Below, piece after piece: positions 18,160 through 26,591 of a DNA stretch of 43,855 nt (its first letter is position 1; every line of letters starts with the position of its first letter). The DNA is from an uncultured Bacteroides sp. (GTDB lineage Bacteria > Bacteroidota > Bacteroidia > Bacteroidales > Bacteroidaceae). The notes under the pieces were generated by a model. That model saw only the letters and a list, made by a program, of their open reading frames with translations, was not told the DNA's origin and did not search any database. The translations under genes and the position numbers were made by a program. The stretch covers positions 1-43,855 of the forward strand of contig NZ_CANRPM010000020.1 in NCBI RefSeq assembly GCF_947632445.1, given 5' to 3'.

Positions 18160-18314
18160 GGAAAGAGCAGGGACGTGCTCCTTTCTTTTATTCGTATTTT
18201 CCACCTTTCCGTCCTTCTTGTTTTTCAAATGTGTTGTGGATTTAAAAGTGAATGTTTGTTGTTGTGAACGAATATGAATCTTAAACGAAGAATTTACAAA
18301 CAAAGGACAAGATT

Positions 18315-18917
18315 ATGAAATACGTGAATTTTTTACCTTGGGTGGGTGAGCGCTATCATGCAGGATGGAATGGTAAACGGGTGATGGTGCTGGGCGAAAG
18401 CCATTATTGTGCTTCTCCACAAGAAGCGGTTCCACAGATTACCAACCGGATAATAGCCGATTTGATGGATGCTGACAGCGAACACGAAGGTTATAAGAAT
18501 ACCTATACGAAGTTTGCCAATGCCTTGGCAGGAAAATTCCTCTCTTTCGATGAACGGAAACAGTTGTGGCATTCCATTTTGTTCTACAACTATGTACAGC
18601 GACCTTTGTCCGGTGCACGAGTCTCTCCCACCGCACAAGAGTTTGCCCAGTCAGAGGCAGCTTTCTTTGAAGTACTTGAGGCCTATCGTCCCGATTGCAT
18701 CATTGCATGGGGCACGCGCCTTTATAACAACCTGCCCCGCAAGGGATACCAACTTCCCGACTTGATTCTTCCGAATGGGGATAGCCTGGAAACATGGGCG
18801 TATGAGACTTCCGATGGACACATCGTGCAAGTGCTTCCTATCACACACCCCTCAGCGGCATTTGTTCCAACCTATTGGCACGAAGTGATACAATCGTTCT
18901 TCAACCGGATTTTATAA
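18315..18917 (+). CDS. Uracil-DNA glycosylase superfamily-like protein
   Basis: 200-residue cytoplasmic protein. Residues 23-31 (VMVLGESHY) resemble the first UDG-superfamily motif (water-activating loop), LFYNYVQRPL at 89-98 and DCIIAWGTRLY at 127-137 fit the core strands, and ITHPSAAF at 176-183 resembles the H-P-S DNA-intercalation loop. Together these suggest the UDG fold, but the usual catalytic D/N in motif 1 is replaced by GESHY, so the activity may differ. It starts a tight three-gene set (10 and 26 bases apart) with a zinc-ribbon protein and a YkvA-like protein. The assignment is fold recognition by eye. Confidence 0.55.
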   Translation: MKYVNFLPWVGERYHAGWNGKRVMVLGESHYCASPQEAVPQITNRIIADLMDADSEHEGYKNTYTKFANALAGKFLSFDERKQLWHSILFYNYVQRPLSGARVSPTAQEFAQSEAAFFEVLEAYRPDCIIAWGTRLYNNLPRKGYQLPDLILPNGDSLETWAYETSDGHIVQVLPITHPSAAFVPTYWHEVIQSFFNRIL

Positions 18918-18927
18918 AGACAACGAT

Positions 18928-19263
18928 ATGAATTTGAAATTAATCAGTTTGCTGATATTGATTCCATTAAATGGACTGAGTATTCATTCTAAAACAGAAA
19001 AATATATGGAAAAAGAGACATTTTATTGTGAGTATTGCGGACACAAGTTCCCCAACGTCCGTTTGTTAACGTCAGGCAGTTGCCCCCGCCATCCCGATGG
19101 CAGCAACAAAGGCCGTCACAAACTCTATGAGGGTAGCGAAAAGGCCAAGTACACCTGCAAGTATTGCGGCAAGCAGTTTCCTTCCATCCAAGTGATGGTA
19201 GGAGGCACGTGTCCCTATCATCCAAAAGGAAGTAATAAGGGGCCACATGCACCGGCATTGTAA
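18928..19263 (+). CDS. Double zinc-ribbon protein
   Basis: 111 residues containing two copies of one unit, C-x-Y-C-G-x-x-F-P followed by G-x-C-P-x-H-P-x-G-S-N-K-G-x-H, at about residues 33-62 and 72-105. Each unit has two CxxC/CxxH pairs and should bind one zinc. The first 22 residues are hydrophobic (MNLKLISLLILIPLNGLS), like a signal peptide or anchor; an internal ATG at 19006 (MEKETFYCEYCG) would instead give a cytoplasmic 85-residue protein. Zinc ribbons are usually cytoplasmic, so the start is uncertain. Function unknown; likely cotranscribed with the flanking genes. Confidence 0.7.
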   Translation: MNLKLISLLILIPLNGLSIHSKTEKYMEKETFYCEYCGHKFPNVRLLTSGSCPRHPDGSNKGRHKLYEGSEKAKYTCKYCGKQFPSIQVMVGGTCPYHPKGSNKGPHAPAL

Positions 19264-19289
19264 ATGTAAAATCTGTAATAGATAAAGTT

Positions 19290-19667
19290 ATGAAGAAGAT
19301 TGACGATTATTGTTCATACGGCTGTTATTTTTCCACTTCTGAATTGTGGAATAAAATCAAGAACGTTGCTCAAAAAGCCGGAATCAAAGTTGTGTATGCT
19401 GTCTTGTTGCTGTATTATGTAGCAACAGATGAAAACGTGTCGCTAAGTGATAAGGCAAAGATTTATGGTGCTTTGGGCTATTTTATTCTTCCGATAGATT
19501 TGATTCCTGATATAGTTCCGGGAGGATACGTAGATGATATGTCAGCATTGCTGTGGGCTTTACGTGCCGTTTGGGATAACATAACCCCGGAAATAGAACG
19601 TAAGGCAAAAACTAAATTGCGCGAATGGTTCGGAACTATTCAAAAGAATGATTTGGAATTGTTCTAA
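19290..19667 (+). CDS. YkvA-like (DUF1232) protein
   Basis: 125-residue protein with the DUF1232 core at about residues 52-88: LSDKAKIYGALGYFILPIDL, then IPDIVPGGYVDDMSALLWAL. The P-x-D-x-I-P-D signature is diagnostic for the YkvA family of small membrane-associated proteins of unknown function. Hydrophobic segments precede and include the core. Third of the small set 18315-19667 and 177 bases upstream of the GTPase operon. In the gap, ACCCT (19802-19806) and AGGGT (19818-19822) form a small dyad; no confident promoter was seen. Confidence 0.8.
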   Translation: MKKIDDYCSYGCYFSTSELWNKIKNVAQKAGIKVVYAVLLLYYVATDENVSLSDKAKIYGALGYFILPIDLIPDIVPGGYVDDMSALLWALRAVWDNITPEIERKAKTKLREWFGTIQKNDLELF

Positions 19668-19844
19668 TTCGAGAAATTACTAATTTAAAAATCATGTGGT
19701 TTTAAATAGTGAGTCCGCTTTAAAAAGTTTGTGTTTTTAATTCCATCCTTTCAGAAATATTTAGGTGGCGTTAAATTCAGTCAAAAAGTTTTTTAATGTG
19801 AACCCTCAATAGTAATAAGGGTAATCATTTAAATTTATGTATAT

Positions 19845-21662
19845 ATGATAGATATTGATAATCTGATTTCTATAACAAAAAATCTTGGTATTGAAAACAT
19901 TGTGGCAGAATTGGAATTCTATAAAAACAGAATCAATTCTACTGATAAAGATTTAATTCTTCCATTGGTGGGAGAATTTTCATCGGGAAAGACAAGTTTA
20001 ATCAACTCTTTATTGGATAAACCAAATCTTGAAACTGCTTCTAGAGCGACAACAGCTTCCATTTTTGAGGTTAGATTTGGAGCTGATTCGTGTTATGCGG
20101 AAATAGTGAATAAAGAAGGAAGTATAGAAAATATTCAAGATGTGACCGAAATTAAAAACTCTACACTTTCGGATGTTGAGTTAGTTAGAGTGTACGATAC
20201 TTCTACTCGAATAGGATCTTCTACCATCTTGGTTGATACTCCGGGATTATCATCGAATGATCCGATGCATCGGATAGCACTTTCCTCTTATTTGCCTAAT
20301 GCTGATGCGATTTTGCTTCTAACTGACATTAATCAACAAATCACCCGTTCTTTATTAGACTTTATTTCTTCAACTCAAATTTGCCAACGTCCCATCTATC
20401 TGGTAATTACAAAATGTGATACTAAGACTCCCAATGAAATAGAACAGGCAAAAAAGTATATCCGTGATAGCATAAACTTTGAGTTTGCAGATATCATAGC
20501 AATATCTGCTTCCCAAGGAATGATGAACGAATTTGATGCTTTGATTGCCAAAATACAACAGAATAAAAGTGCCATTGTCGAGTATTCAATTGAAGCCCAG
20601 ATAAAAAATATTGCTGGTGAGGTCTTGAATATCATTAATGATTTGCTGAAACAAAGTGACAACGTTGAAAATATCAATGAAAGTATTGATAGTGAGAAAG
20701 GCAAGTTAAAGAAGATTGCCCGTAATATTGATGATCTAATTAAAGAAGTCGGTTACAAGGTTAATGAAAATGCCGAAACGTCTTATAATCAATTCAGAAA
20801 GTTGATATTTACTCAGGTTGATGATATCGTGAAGAATCAAGGGCGTGATTGTGATCAAGCTGTTTATGGGGCTGTGAATAGTTGTGGTAATATGATTATG
20901 CAAAAATTCCAACGTAATATAATTGCGGAAACTCTAGAATTAGCCCGTCAACGCCAAAATTCTTCCAATTCGATACCTATTAATTCACTTGAAACAATTC
21001 ACATTTCCGATCAGGCTTTTAATGGGTTTTCCTATAATATAAGTCTTTCTTCCGTAGGTCATAAATGGGACAAGGTAATAGGATATACCATATTAGCAGG
21101 AGCTGCTATTGCTGCCATAGCTCCTGCTGCAGCAGGAGCAATAACCATTGGAGAAGGAACAGCTACAGTAGTGGCTACGGATGTTGCTACGGATGTTGCG
21201 TCTACTGCATACACTGCTAGTAAAATCAATAAATTACGAAAAATGGGAGAAATAGCAAGTAGGACTGGTATAGTTGTTGAAAATGTATCTAATAAAATGG
21301 ACGAAATTAAAAACATGAATCAACAATTGGGAGAAAAAGTGGGCATGAAACGTGGACTTATAGAAACATCTGTAGGTTGGGTCACTGATTTTTTTGCAAA
21401 ATCAGCAAGACAAAGAGCTGTAAGCGAATATATTGATGGTACACTGTTGCCTGAATTCAGGTTAAAGGTGACAGACTTAGGCAACACGATTCTTCGAGAA
21501 GTCTCTACACTGATTAAGCAGGAATCTCAAGCAGCATCCGATGTCATACGTAAGAATTTGGAAGCGATGAAAGTTGAACTTGCAGAAAAAAAAGAGGAAT
21601 ATACTCGCAAGATGGAGTTGTATAAAGAATATTCAGAACAATTAAAACAATATATATCATGA
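19845..21662 (+). CDS. Dynamin-like GTPase 1
   Basis: 605-residue large GTPase of the bacterial dynamin-like type. G1 is GEFSSGKT at residues 43-50, G2 threonines are at 69-70, G3 is DTPG at 131-134 and G4 is TKCD at 189-192. The helical region after the G domain is long and charged (250-400). A strongly hydrophobic alanine-rich stretch at 411-436 could be a membrane paddle. The C-terminus (about 555-603) is predicted coiled coil. Dynamin-like proteins bind and remodel membranes on GTP hydrolysis. First gene of a four-gene operon; the stop overlaps the next start by four bases (ATGA). AT-rich compared with the core genes. Confidence 0.85.
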   Translation: MIDIDNLISITKNLGIENIVAELEFYKNRINSTDKDLILPLVGEFSSGKTSLINSLLDKPNLETASRATTASIFEVRFGADSCYAEIVNKEGSIENIQDVTEIKNSTLSDVELVRVYDTSTRIGSSTILVDTPGLSSNDPMHRIALSSYLPNADAILLLTDINQQITRSLLDFISSTQICQRPIYLVITKCDTKTPNEIEQAKKYIRDSINFEFADIIAISASQGMMNEFDALIAKIQQNKSAIVEYSIEAQIKNIAGEVLNIINDLLKQSDNVENINESIDSEKGKLKKIARNIDDLIKEVGYKVNENAETSYNQFRKLIFTQVDDIVKNQGRDCDQAVYGAVNSCGNMIMQKFQRNIIAETLELARQRQNSSNSIPINSLETIHISDQAFNGFSYNISLSSVGHKWDKVIGYTILAGAAIAAIAPAAAGAITIGEGTATVVATDVATDVASTAYTASKINKLRKMGEIASRTGIVVENVSNKMDEIKNMNQQLGEKVGMKRGLIETSVGWVTDFFAKSARQRAVSEYIDGTLLPEFRLKVTDLGNTILREVSTLIKQESQAASDVIRKNLEAMKVELAEKKEEYTRKMELYKEYSEQLKQYIS

Positions 21663-22048
21663 TAAAATTTTTCATTGGAACCGTTATCGGTTTTATTGGT
21701 GGATATATGATTAACAACCAAGGAGCAAAGAAAGAATTAAAGTCGCCTTCGGGAGAGTCATATTCTATATTATACCAACAAGCTCAATCAGAAAACGTAA
21801 AGCTGCGTACAGATATCAAGCAAAAAATGGAGCAAATAGATGAACTCAATTCCAAAATCAAATTATTGACTAAAACTCTGAGAGATAAAGAAGATCAAGC
21901 GGATGATCGGGCGGATGATATAGAAGGCTTAAAACGTATAATTCAAAAATTAAGAGTAGAAAATAGCGCTATGCAAGAACAAATAGATGAGTATAAAATG
22001 CTTTATAAATCATCGCAAGAAGAGATTGAGAATCTGAAAAACAAATAG
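21659..22048 (+). CDS. Small membrane-anchored coiled-coil protein
   Basis: 129 residues: one glycine-rich hydrophobic helix at about 3-19 (FFIGTVIGFIGGYMI), then a highly charged heptad-like coiled coil from about 35 to the end. No enzymatic motif. It overlaps GTPase 1 by four bases and is 2 bases from GTPase 2, so all are translated together. Its layout (N-terminal helix plus coiled coil) matches the first 190 residues of GTPase 2, which suggests the two could pair through their coiled coils. Function unknown. Confidence 0.75.
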   Translation: MIKFFIGTVIGFIGGYMINNQGAKKELKSPSGESYSILYQQAQSENVKLRTDIKQKMEQIDELNSKIKLLTKTLRDKEDQADDRADDIEGLKRIIQKLRVENSAMQEQIDEYKMLYKSSQEEIENLKNK

Positions 22049-22050
22049 AT

Positions 22051-24189
22051 ATGGACATAAATTCACTGGTAATGACATGTTTGGTTGCTTTACTTGTTGG
22101 TAGCTTGGCAACTTGGATCATAATGCGTGGCCGCAAGAGAGAAAATTCTCTTTTGCAGCCACGTTCTGTAGAATTGCTCGATTCGAGTAATGAAGTAAAA
22201 ACATTACAAAACCAATTAGCGGAATCTCGATTAAAAGTTGAAGAACTTGAAAATAAAGCTGCGACTCTAAGTGAAAAGCTTAAATTACGCGAAACGGAAC
22301 TGATAAACCTTCAAAAAGAATTTGAAAACTTGGTAAATCTTACACCTGAAGGCCGTAATGATGCTATTCTTAATAAATACAAAGCGGATATTGAAAAGAA
22401 ATCTAAAGAGATTGAAAATCAGGAAGAGGAAATAGAAGAATTGAAAGATGAATTATCCGCTACCAAGAAAAAACTTTCCAAAGCAAAATCAGAGGTGGAA
22501 GAGGCAACTGAAGCTATTGAAAGAACGAATCAAGAACTTAAAAAGACTGAAAGTGAGCTAAAGTATGTGACACAAGAGAGGGACGAACTTCAAAAAGAAA
22601 ATGCCATAAAAAACGAAGCTATTGAGTTTATAAACGCGGTTTTAACAGCTCAGCCGGCAGACGATAAGAATGCTACATTGGTAGATAATAAAGTTTCACA
22701 AATAGAGTCTGTTATTTTGGACCAATACCTGCCTTCCTTAGATCAATATTCATCATATTACGAGGACAAAGACGATTGGAAAAATATAGTTAGGGATACA
22801 ATCACCAGTTGGGGGGTTGTGCAAAGAAAGTCATGGTTGAAAGAAAAAAAGGTTGTAGCTTTTATTGGGGAATTTTCAGCAGGAAAAACTTCTATAGTGA
22901 ATCGTATTCTTTCACAAGATAATCCCGATAGCCCTACTCTTCCGGTAAGCAGCAAGGCTACAACAGCTATTGCCACGTATATTTCTTATTCTTATGAAAA
23001 AGAAAAAAAATTCTTGTCACTATTTACAAACACAAAGGGTGATTTGAAAAAACTTTCTGAAGAGATGTTTCAGAAAGTAGATAAGGAGCTTTTGGGGAAG
23101 ATAAATGCCAGCTCTCTAATTCGTCATTTTGTACTGAGTATCAAGAATGATAACCTCAAAGGACTAAGCATTCTTGATACTCCGGGATTTTCCAGTAATG
23201 ACGAGGAAGATCAAGATAGAACACTTGATGTGATAAAAGAGGCACATGCTCTTTTTTGGGTTATGGATGCCAATACTGGTGAAATCAACAGAACATCACT
23301 TAAAATTATTGCTGATAATATTCAAGATCTTCCTTTGTATATAATAATAAATAAATCAGATACAAAATCTATCGGTGAGTTGAACCAACTTGAGGCTCAT
23401 ATCCGCCAAACAATGGAACGAGCCGGAATAAGTGTTAAGGGTTACGTTCGTTTTTCTCAAAAATCCCGACTTGATGAATTGATGAATATAATTCAATCAT
23501 TGGAAAGTAAGAAAACAAATTTTGATATTACATCTATTTGTTTACGTATTCGTTCGGATATAGATCAATTGAATAAAAATTTGAAATCTTTACGCCAGAA
23601 GATACGAAAATACGAAACAGAAATTTCAGAATATGAGGATACAATATCGTCAGGGTTGGGTGAAATGCAAGAATCGAGCCAAAGGGTTGCCTCTATACCA
23701 CAATTAAAATCCCATTGGTTTAGTGCAGACGATTATAGGATGGATCAAGAGGAATATCAGGAATTATCAGAACACTGTAACTTTATGGAACAGTGCTCAG
23801 AAGATATAGCTATAATTTTTCCAGACTTGAGAAAAAAAGTAGAAGAGCATATGAAATTGTCAGAAAGTCAGCAAACTTATAAAGAACAAACTAAAGGCTT
23901 GCAAGATATATTGAAGCAGTTGGAGAATACCTTGAAAAGTTTGGATCTCAAGCAATATGAAACGTTACAGCAGAACCTGGAATATAAAATTGGGGGAAAA
24001 ACGAAGGGAATGCAGATTAAATCTGCTTCTTCTTTCGATGAGAATGAGGGATTTAATGCTTTCCAGAAAGCGATGCAATTTCAAAACCAAGATGAGCGTG
24101 AAGAAGCAAAATTTTGGTTTATTCGTTCGGCTAAATTAGGTTATAAAGATGGGGAAATATATTGTAAAATTAATGGATTAATGGATTAA
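22051..24189 (+). CDS. Dynamin-like GTPase 2, membrane-anchored with coiled coil
   Basis: 712 residues. An N-terminal membrane helix (about 7-25) is followed by a long coiled coil (about 46-190). The GTPase domain has G1 GEFSAGKT at 273-280, G2 threonines at 304-305, G3 DTPG at 376-379 and G4 NKSD at 434-437. A second coiled region follows (about 515-545 and 620-650). The last 50 residues (FNAFQKAMQFQNQDEREEAK onward) look like one Sel1-type helical repeat. The fusion of anchor, coiled coil and dynamin G domain is unusual. The stop codon lies inside a run of 8-bp repeats. Confidence 0.85.
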   Translation: MDINSLVMTCLVALLVGSLATWIIMRGRKRENSLLQPRSVELLDSSNEVKTLQNQLAESRLKVEELENKAATLSEKLKLRETELINLQKEFENLVNLTPEGRNDAILNKYKADIEKKSKEIENQEEEIEELKDELSATKKKLSKAKSEVEEATEAIERTNQELKKTESELKYVTQERDELQKENAIKNEAIEFINAVLTAQPADDKNATLVDNKVSQIESVILDQYLPSLDQYSSYYEDKDDWKNIVRDTITSWGVVQRKSWLKEKKVVAFIGEFSAGKTSIVNRILSQDNPDSPTLPVSSKATTAIATYISYSYEKEKKFLSLFTNTKGDLKKLSEEMFQKVDKELLGKINASSLIRHFVLSIKNDNLKGLSILDTPGFSSNDEEDQDRTLDVIKEAHALFWVMDANTGEINRTSLKIIADNIQDLPLYIIINKSDTKSIGELNQLEAHIRQTMERAGISVKGYVRFSQKSRLDELMNIIQSLESKKTNFDITSICLRIRSDIDQLNKNLKSLRQKIRKYETEISEYEDTISSGLGEMQESSQRVASIPQLKSHWFSADDYRMDQEEYQELSEHCNFMEQCSEDIAIIFPDLRKKVEEHMKLSESQQTYKEQTKGLQDILKQLENTLKSLDLKQYETLQQNLEYKIGGKTKGMQIKSASSFDENEGFNAFQKAMQFQNQDEREEAKFWFIRSAKLGYKDGEIYCKINGLMD

Positions 24190-24210
24190 TGGATTAATGG
24201 ATTAATGGAT
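24171..24210. repeat. Microsatellite: five perfect TAATGGAT units
   Basis: Forty bases are five exact copies of the 8-mer TAATGGAT, starting in the last six codons of GTPase 2 and running through its stop (24187-24189) into the gap before GTPase 3. Since 8 is not a multiple of 3, a stop TAA falls in every frame within 24 bases, so copy-number changes would mostly alter the intergenic spacing, not the protein end. The units also create several TAATG stop-start overlaps. Confidence 0.9.
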
Positions 24211-24233
24211 ATAAATACTAATGTTATAATTAT

Positions 24234-26261
24234 ATGAAATCTGATAGTAATCTCTTTTTGGAATATCAAGAGAAAAAACGAAAGGTGTGTGACTTAGCCG
24301 AGGCTGCTTTGAAAGCTGGTTGGTTAGATGAAAAGACTCACAATGAAATTCTTTCCAAAATCAAAAATGATGTACTCACAATTGGAGTCATCGGACAAAT
24401 GAAATGTGGAAAATCCACATTCTTAAATTCATTTCTTTTTGGCAAGCCTTTTTTGCCGGCTGCCACCACACCTATGACTGCTGCCTTGTCTGTCATTACT
24501 TACGGTGATAAAGAAGAAATCATAGCCGAATTTTACTCTCAAGATGAATGGAATGAATTAAAAGATTTGGCGCAACGTGATGAAGAAAAAGAAACGGACT
24601 TACAAACAAAATCTTCCATAAAAGCCGCTAAAGAACTTTATGAAAAATCAGCACCCATTCAGTCGCAGATTCCATCACTTCTCGGTAAAACTCAGAATGA
24701 CGATTTTAATAATCTTATTGAATATGTGGGGGCTGATGGAAGATACGTTCCCATTGTAAAATCAGTAAAAATCTATTTGTCGGAAGAGTGGCTTAAAGGG
24801 ATTGAGATTGTAGATACTCCGGGGTTCAATGATCCGGTGATTTCGCGTGAAGAACGTACAAAAGAATTTTTGAAACGAGCAGATGTGGTTTTGATGATGC
24901 TCTATGCCGGTAGGGCTTTTGATGCGACAGATCGGGATATTTTATTTGACAAGGTGAAACGAGTGGGGGTTGGTAAAATTATTCTTGCCGTAAATAAATA
25001 CGACATCCAATTATTACGAAACGAATCGCCGGAACAAATAAAAGGATTTGTGACGGATGAAATTCAGAAAGCCTTACATCAATATAAAGAGGATACGCTT
25101 TCTGAATTGCTTAGCGATTTGGAACCGATACTTATTTCTGCTCAATTGGCCTTATTGTCTAAAATGCCATTGAGCGACATCAGAACGGATGCAGATTTGA
25201 AATTCCACTACGACAAAGCATGTGATGAGTTTTACTTGCAAACACAAGCCCAATTATATGAGAAGAGCAATGTTGCTGAATTAGAGAATAAAGTCCGTGA
25301 AATTATAGCCTCTCAAAAAGAAACTATTCTTATCAAAAAACCTATTAATCTTATTTTTCAGAGTGCGAAGAATATCATTGATGCAATTAAAAAAGAGTTG
25401 CTTAAGCTTAATCAATCAAAAGAGGTATTGAGCATCCCTGATGATGAATTGGAAGTGCGTATCAAAAATCTGAAAAAAGCTGAAAAAAAGATTATACGTA
25501 AAATAGAATTTGCAGAGTCAGATTTAAGCGACGCTTTCGATGAAATATCGGTAAAGTTGTTTCGTCGCCTACAAGATATGGTAGAAGGCGTAAAAGATGA
25601 ATGTAACCGAATTATAGGTAATTATAAGCGGGGGGAGCTTCAGCGGAAATTGAGCGATAGAATTGAACGGTTTGAGGATATAGAGTTGCCTAGAGCGCAG
25701 GAGAATGTACCAAAGGAACTCAGGAAATCGTTGAATGAGAATCTTAATCAGTTATCTGATGATATCACTGATATACTTGGTGAATACGTGGATGATTCTG
25801 ATGAAATCGTTGAATGTTTTATTCGTGAGTTGAAGAAAAAACAGTTTGATATTGGTGTTTCTACTTCCTGTTGGTCTGAGGAAAAAGAAGAAGATGATGA
25901 TGATGGTTTCTCTTTTGGGATGCTGCTGGCGTTGCCGGTGTTGCCGATAGCTGGGATCATTACATTATTTAGTACAGGTAGAGATGAGGCTCACGAAGAA
26001 GTAAAACGCTATTTTTCTTCTATTGATTTGAATGAAATAAAAGACAAATTCCCTCAGGAAAAACGTAAGTTTTTGTCATTGCTTCATGGAGAAAACATAA
26101 AAAATTTGATGAAAGACCTGACCAGGCAGGCAGAAGAGGCGCAAGGTTCTAAAGAAGAAAAACAAAAAGCCCTTGAGGATGTCCTGTCTAAGATAAGCTT
26201 GAATGAAACAAAATTAGAAAAAATCAATATTGAATATAAAAAACTAAAAGAGCTAGTTTAG
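24234..26261 (+). CDS. Dynamin-like GTPase 3
   Basis: 675-residue soluble dynamin-like GTPase. G1 is GQMKCGKS at 54-61, G2 is TTP at 78-80, G3 is DTPG at 194-197 and G4 is NKYD at 254-257. A coiled/helical region runs about 395-510. A hydrophobic segment near 556-580 (GMLLALPVLPIAGIITLF) follows an acidic run and may insert into membrane. The last 70 residues are again coiled coil. Its G1 differs from those of GTPases 1 and 2, so it is not a recent duplicate. Last gene of the operon; separated from GTPase 2 by 44 bases of repeat-derived sequence. A strong hairpin follows the stop. Confidence 0.85.
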   Translation: MKSDSNLFLEYQEKKRKVCDLAEAALKAGWLDEKTHNEILSKIKNDVLTIGVIGQMKCGKSTFLNSFLFGKPFLPAATTPMTAALSVITYGDKEEIIAEFYSQDEWNELKDLAQRDEEKETDLQTKSSIKAAKELYEKSAPIQSQIPSLLGKTQNDDFNNLIEYVGADGRYVPIVKSVKIYLSEEWLKGIEIVDTPGFNDPVISREERTKEFLKRADVVLMMLYAGRAFDATDRDILFDKVKRVGVGKIILAVNKYDIQLLRNESPEQIKGFVTDEIQKALHQYKEDTLSELLSDLEPILISAQLALLSKMPLSDIRTDADLKFHYDKACDEFYLQTQAQLYEKSNVAELENKVREIIASQKETILIKKPINLIFQSAKNIIDAIKKELLKLNQSKEVLSIPDDELEVRIKNLKKAEKKIIRKIEFAESDLSDAFDEISVKLFRRLQDMVEGVKDECNRIIGNYKRGELQRKLSDRIERFEDIELPRAQENVPKELRKSLNENLNQLSDDITDILGEYVDDSDEIVECFIRELKKKQFDIGVSTSCWSEEKEEDDDDGFSFGMLLALPVLPIAGIITLFSTGRDEAHEEVKRYFSSIDLNEIKDKFPQEKRKFLSLLHGENIKNLMKDLTRQAEEAQGSKEEKQKALEDVLSKISLNETKLEKINIEYKKLKELV

Positions 26262-26286
26262 CATGTGAAAAGTAGTTCGAATCAGT

Positions 26287-26313
26287 CCCGTTCGCACAAA
26301 GCGTGCGAACGGG
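26287..26313 (+). terminator. Strong hairpin after the GTPase operon
   Basis: CCCGTTCGCAC (26287-26297) pairs perfectly with GTGCGAACGGG (26303-26313) over 11 bp around the loop AAAGC, 25 bases after the stop of GTPase 3. It probably ends or protects the operon transcript. There is no clear T run after it, so the terminator call is tentative. Confidence 0.5.
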
Positions 26314-26359
26314 ATAAGCCTTATTGCGAAAGGACAGTAATCAAAAAAATCATGTCTTT

Positions 26360-26390
26360 GCAGCTTTTTCGCGTACCTTCCCTCTCTTTG
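26360..26390 (+). promoter_or_regulatory. Promoter block shared with 17830-17862
   Basis: GCAGCTTTTTCGCGTACC (26360-26377) matches 17830-17847 at 16 of 18 positions. TCTCTTTG (26383-26390) follows as a weak -7 element, and the ATG of a small ORF follows at 26409. Likely the promoter of the 26409-28400 genes. Confidence 0.4.
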
Positions 26391-26408
26391 CTTTCGTAAA
26401 CTTAAAAC

Positions 26409-26591
26409 ATGGATATGAAACATGTAGAAGCGATCAGCCTGTGTGCTGATTTACAGAAACGGGTGATTCAACTGAGACTTAGACAGAGTATAACTCGAAA
26501 GTACAGGAAGGTGATGAACCCTGCCAGGAACATGGAAGAATTGTTTAAAGAGCTGAATGATATTCTTGTGCAATCGGAGGAGTTGATTTAG
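26409..26591 (+). CDS. Short hypothetical protein, possibly truncated
   Basis: 60-residue charged protein (MDMKHVEAISLCADLQKRVI...), predicted helical, not recognised. It ends SEELI at a TAG. In a neighbouring frame the bases just after this point read DLVVEEEVRLTPQEENTSI before a stop at about 26645, which joins smoothly to the end of this ORF and would give about 80 residues. So a one-base slip near 26585-26590 may have shortened it. Preceded by a promoter block and followed by two genes on the same strand. Confidence 0.5.
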   Translation: MDMKHVEAISLCADLQKRVIQLRLRQSITRKYRKVMNPARNMEELFKELNDILVQSEELI

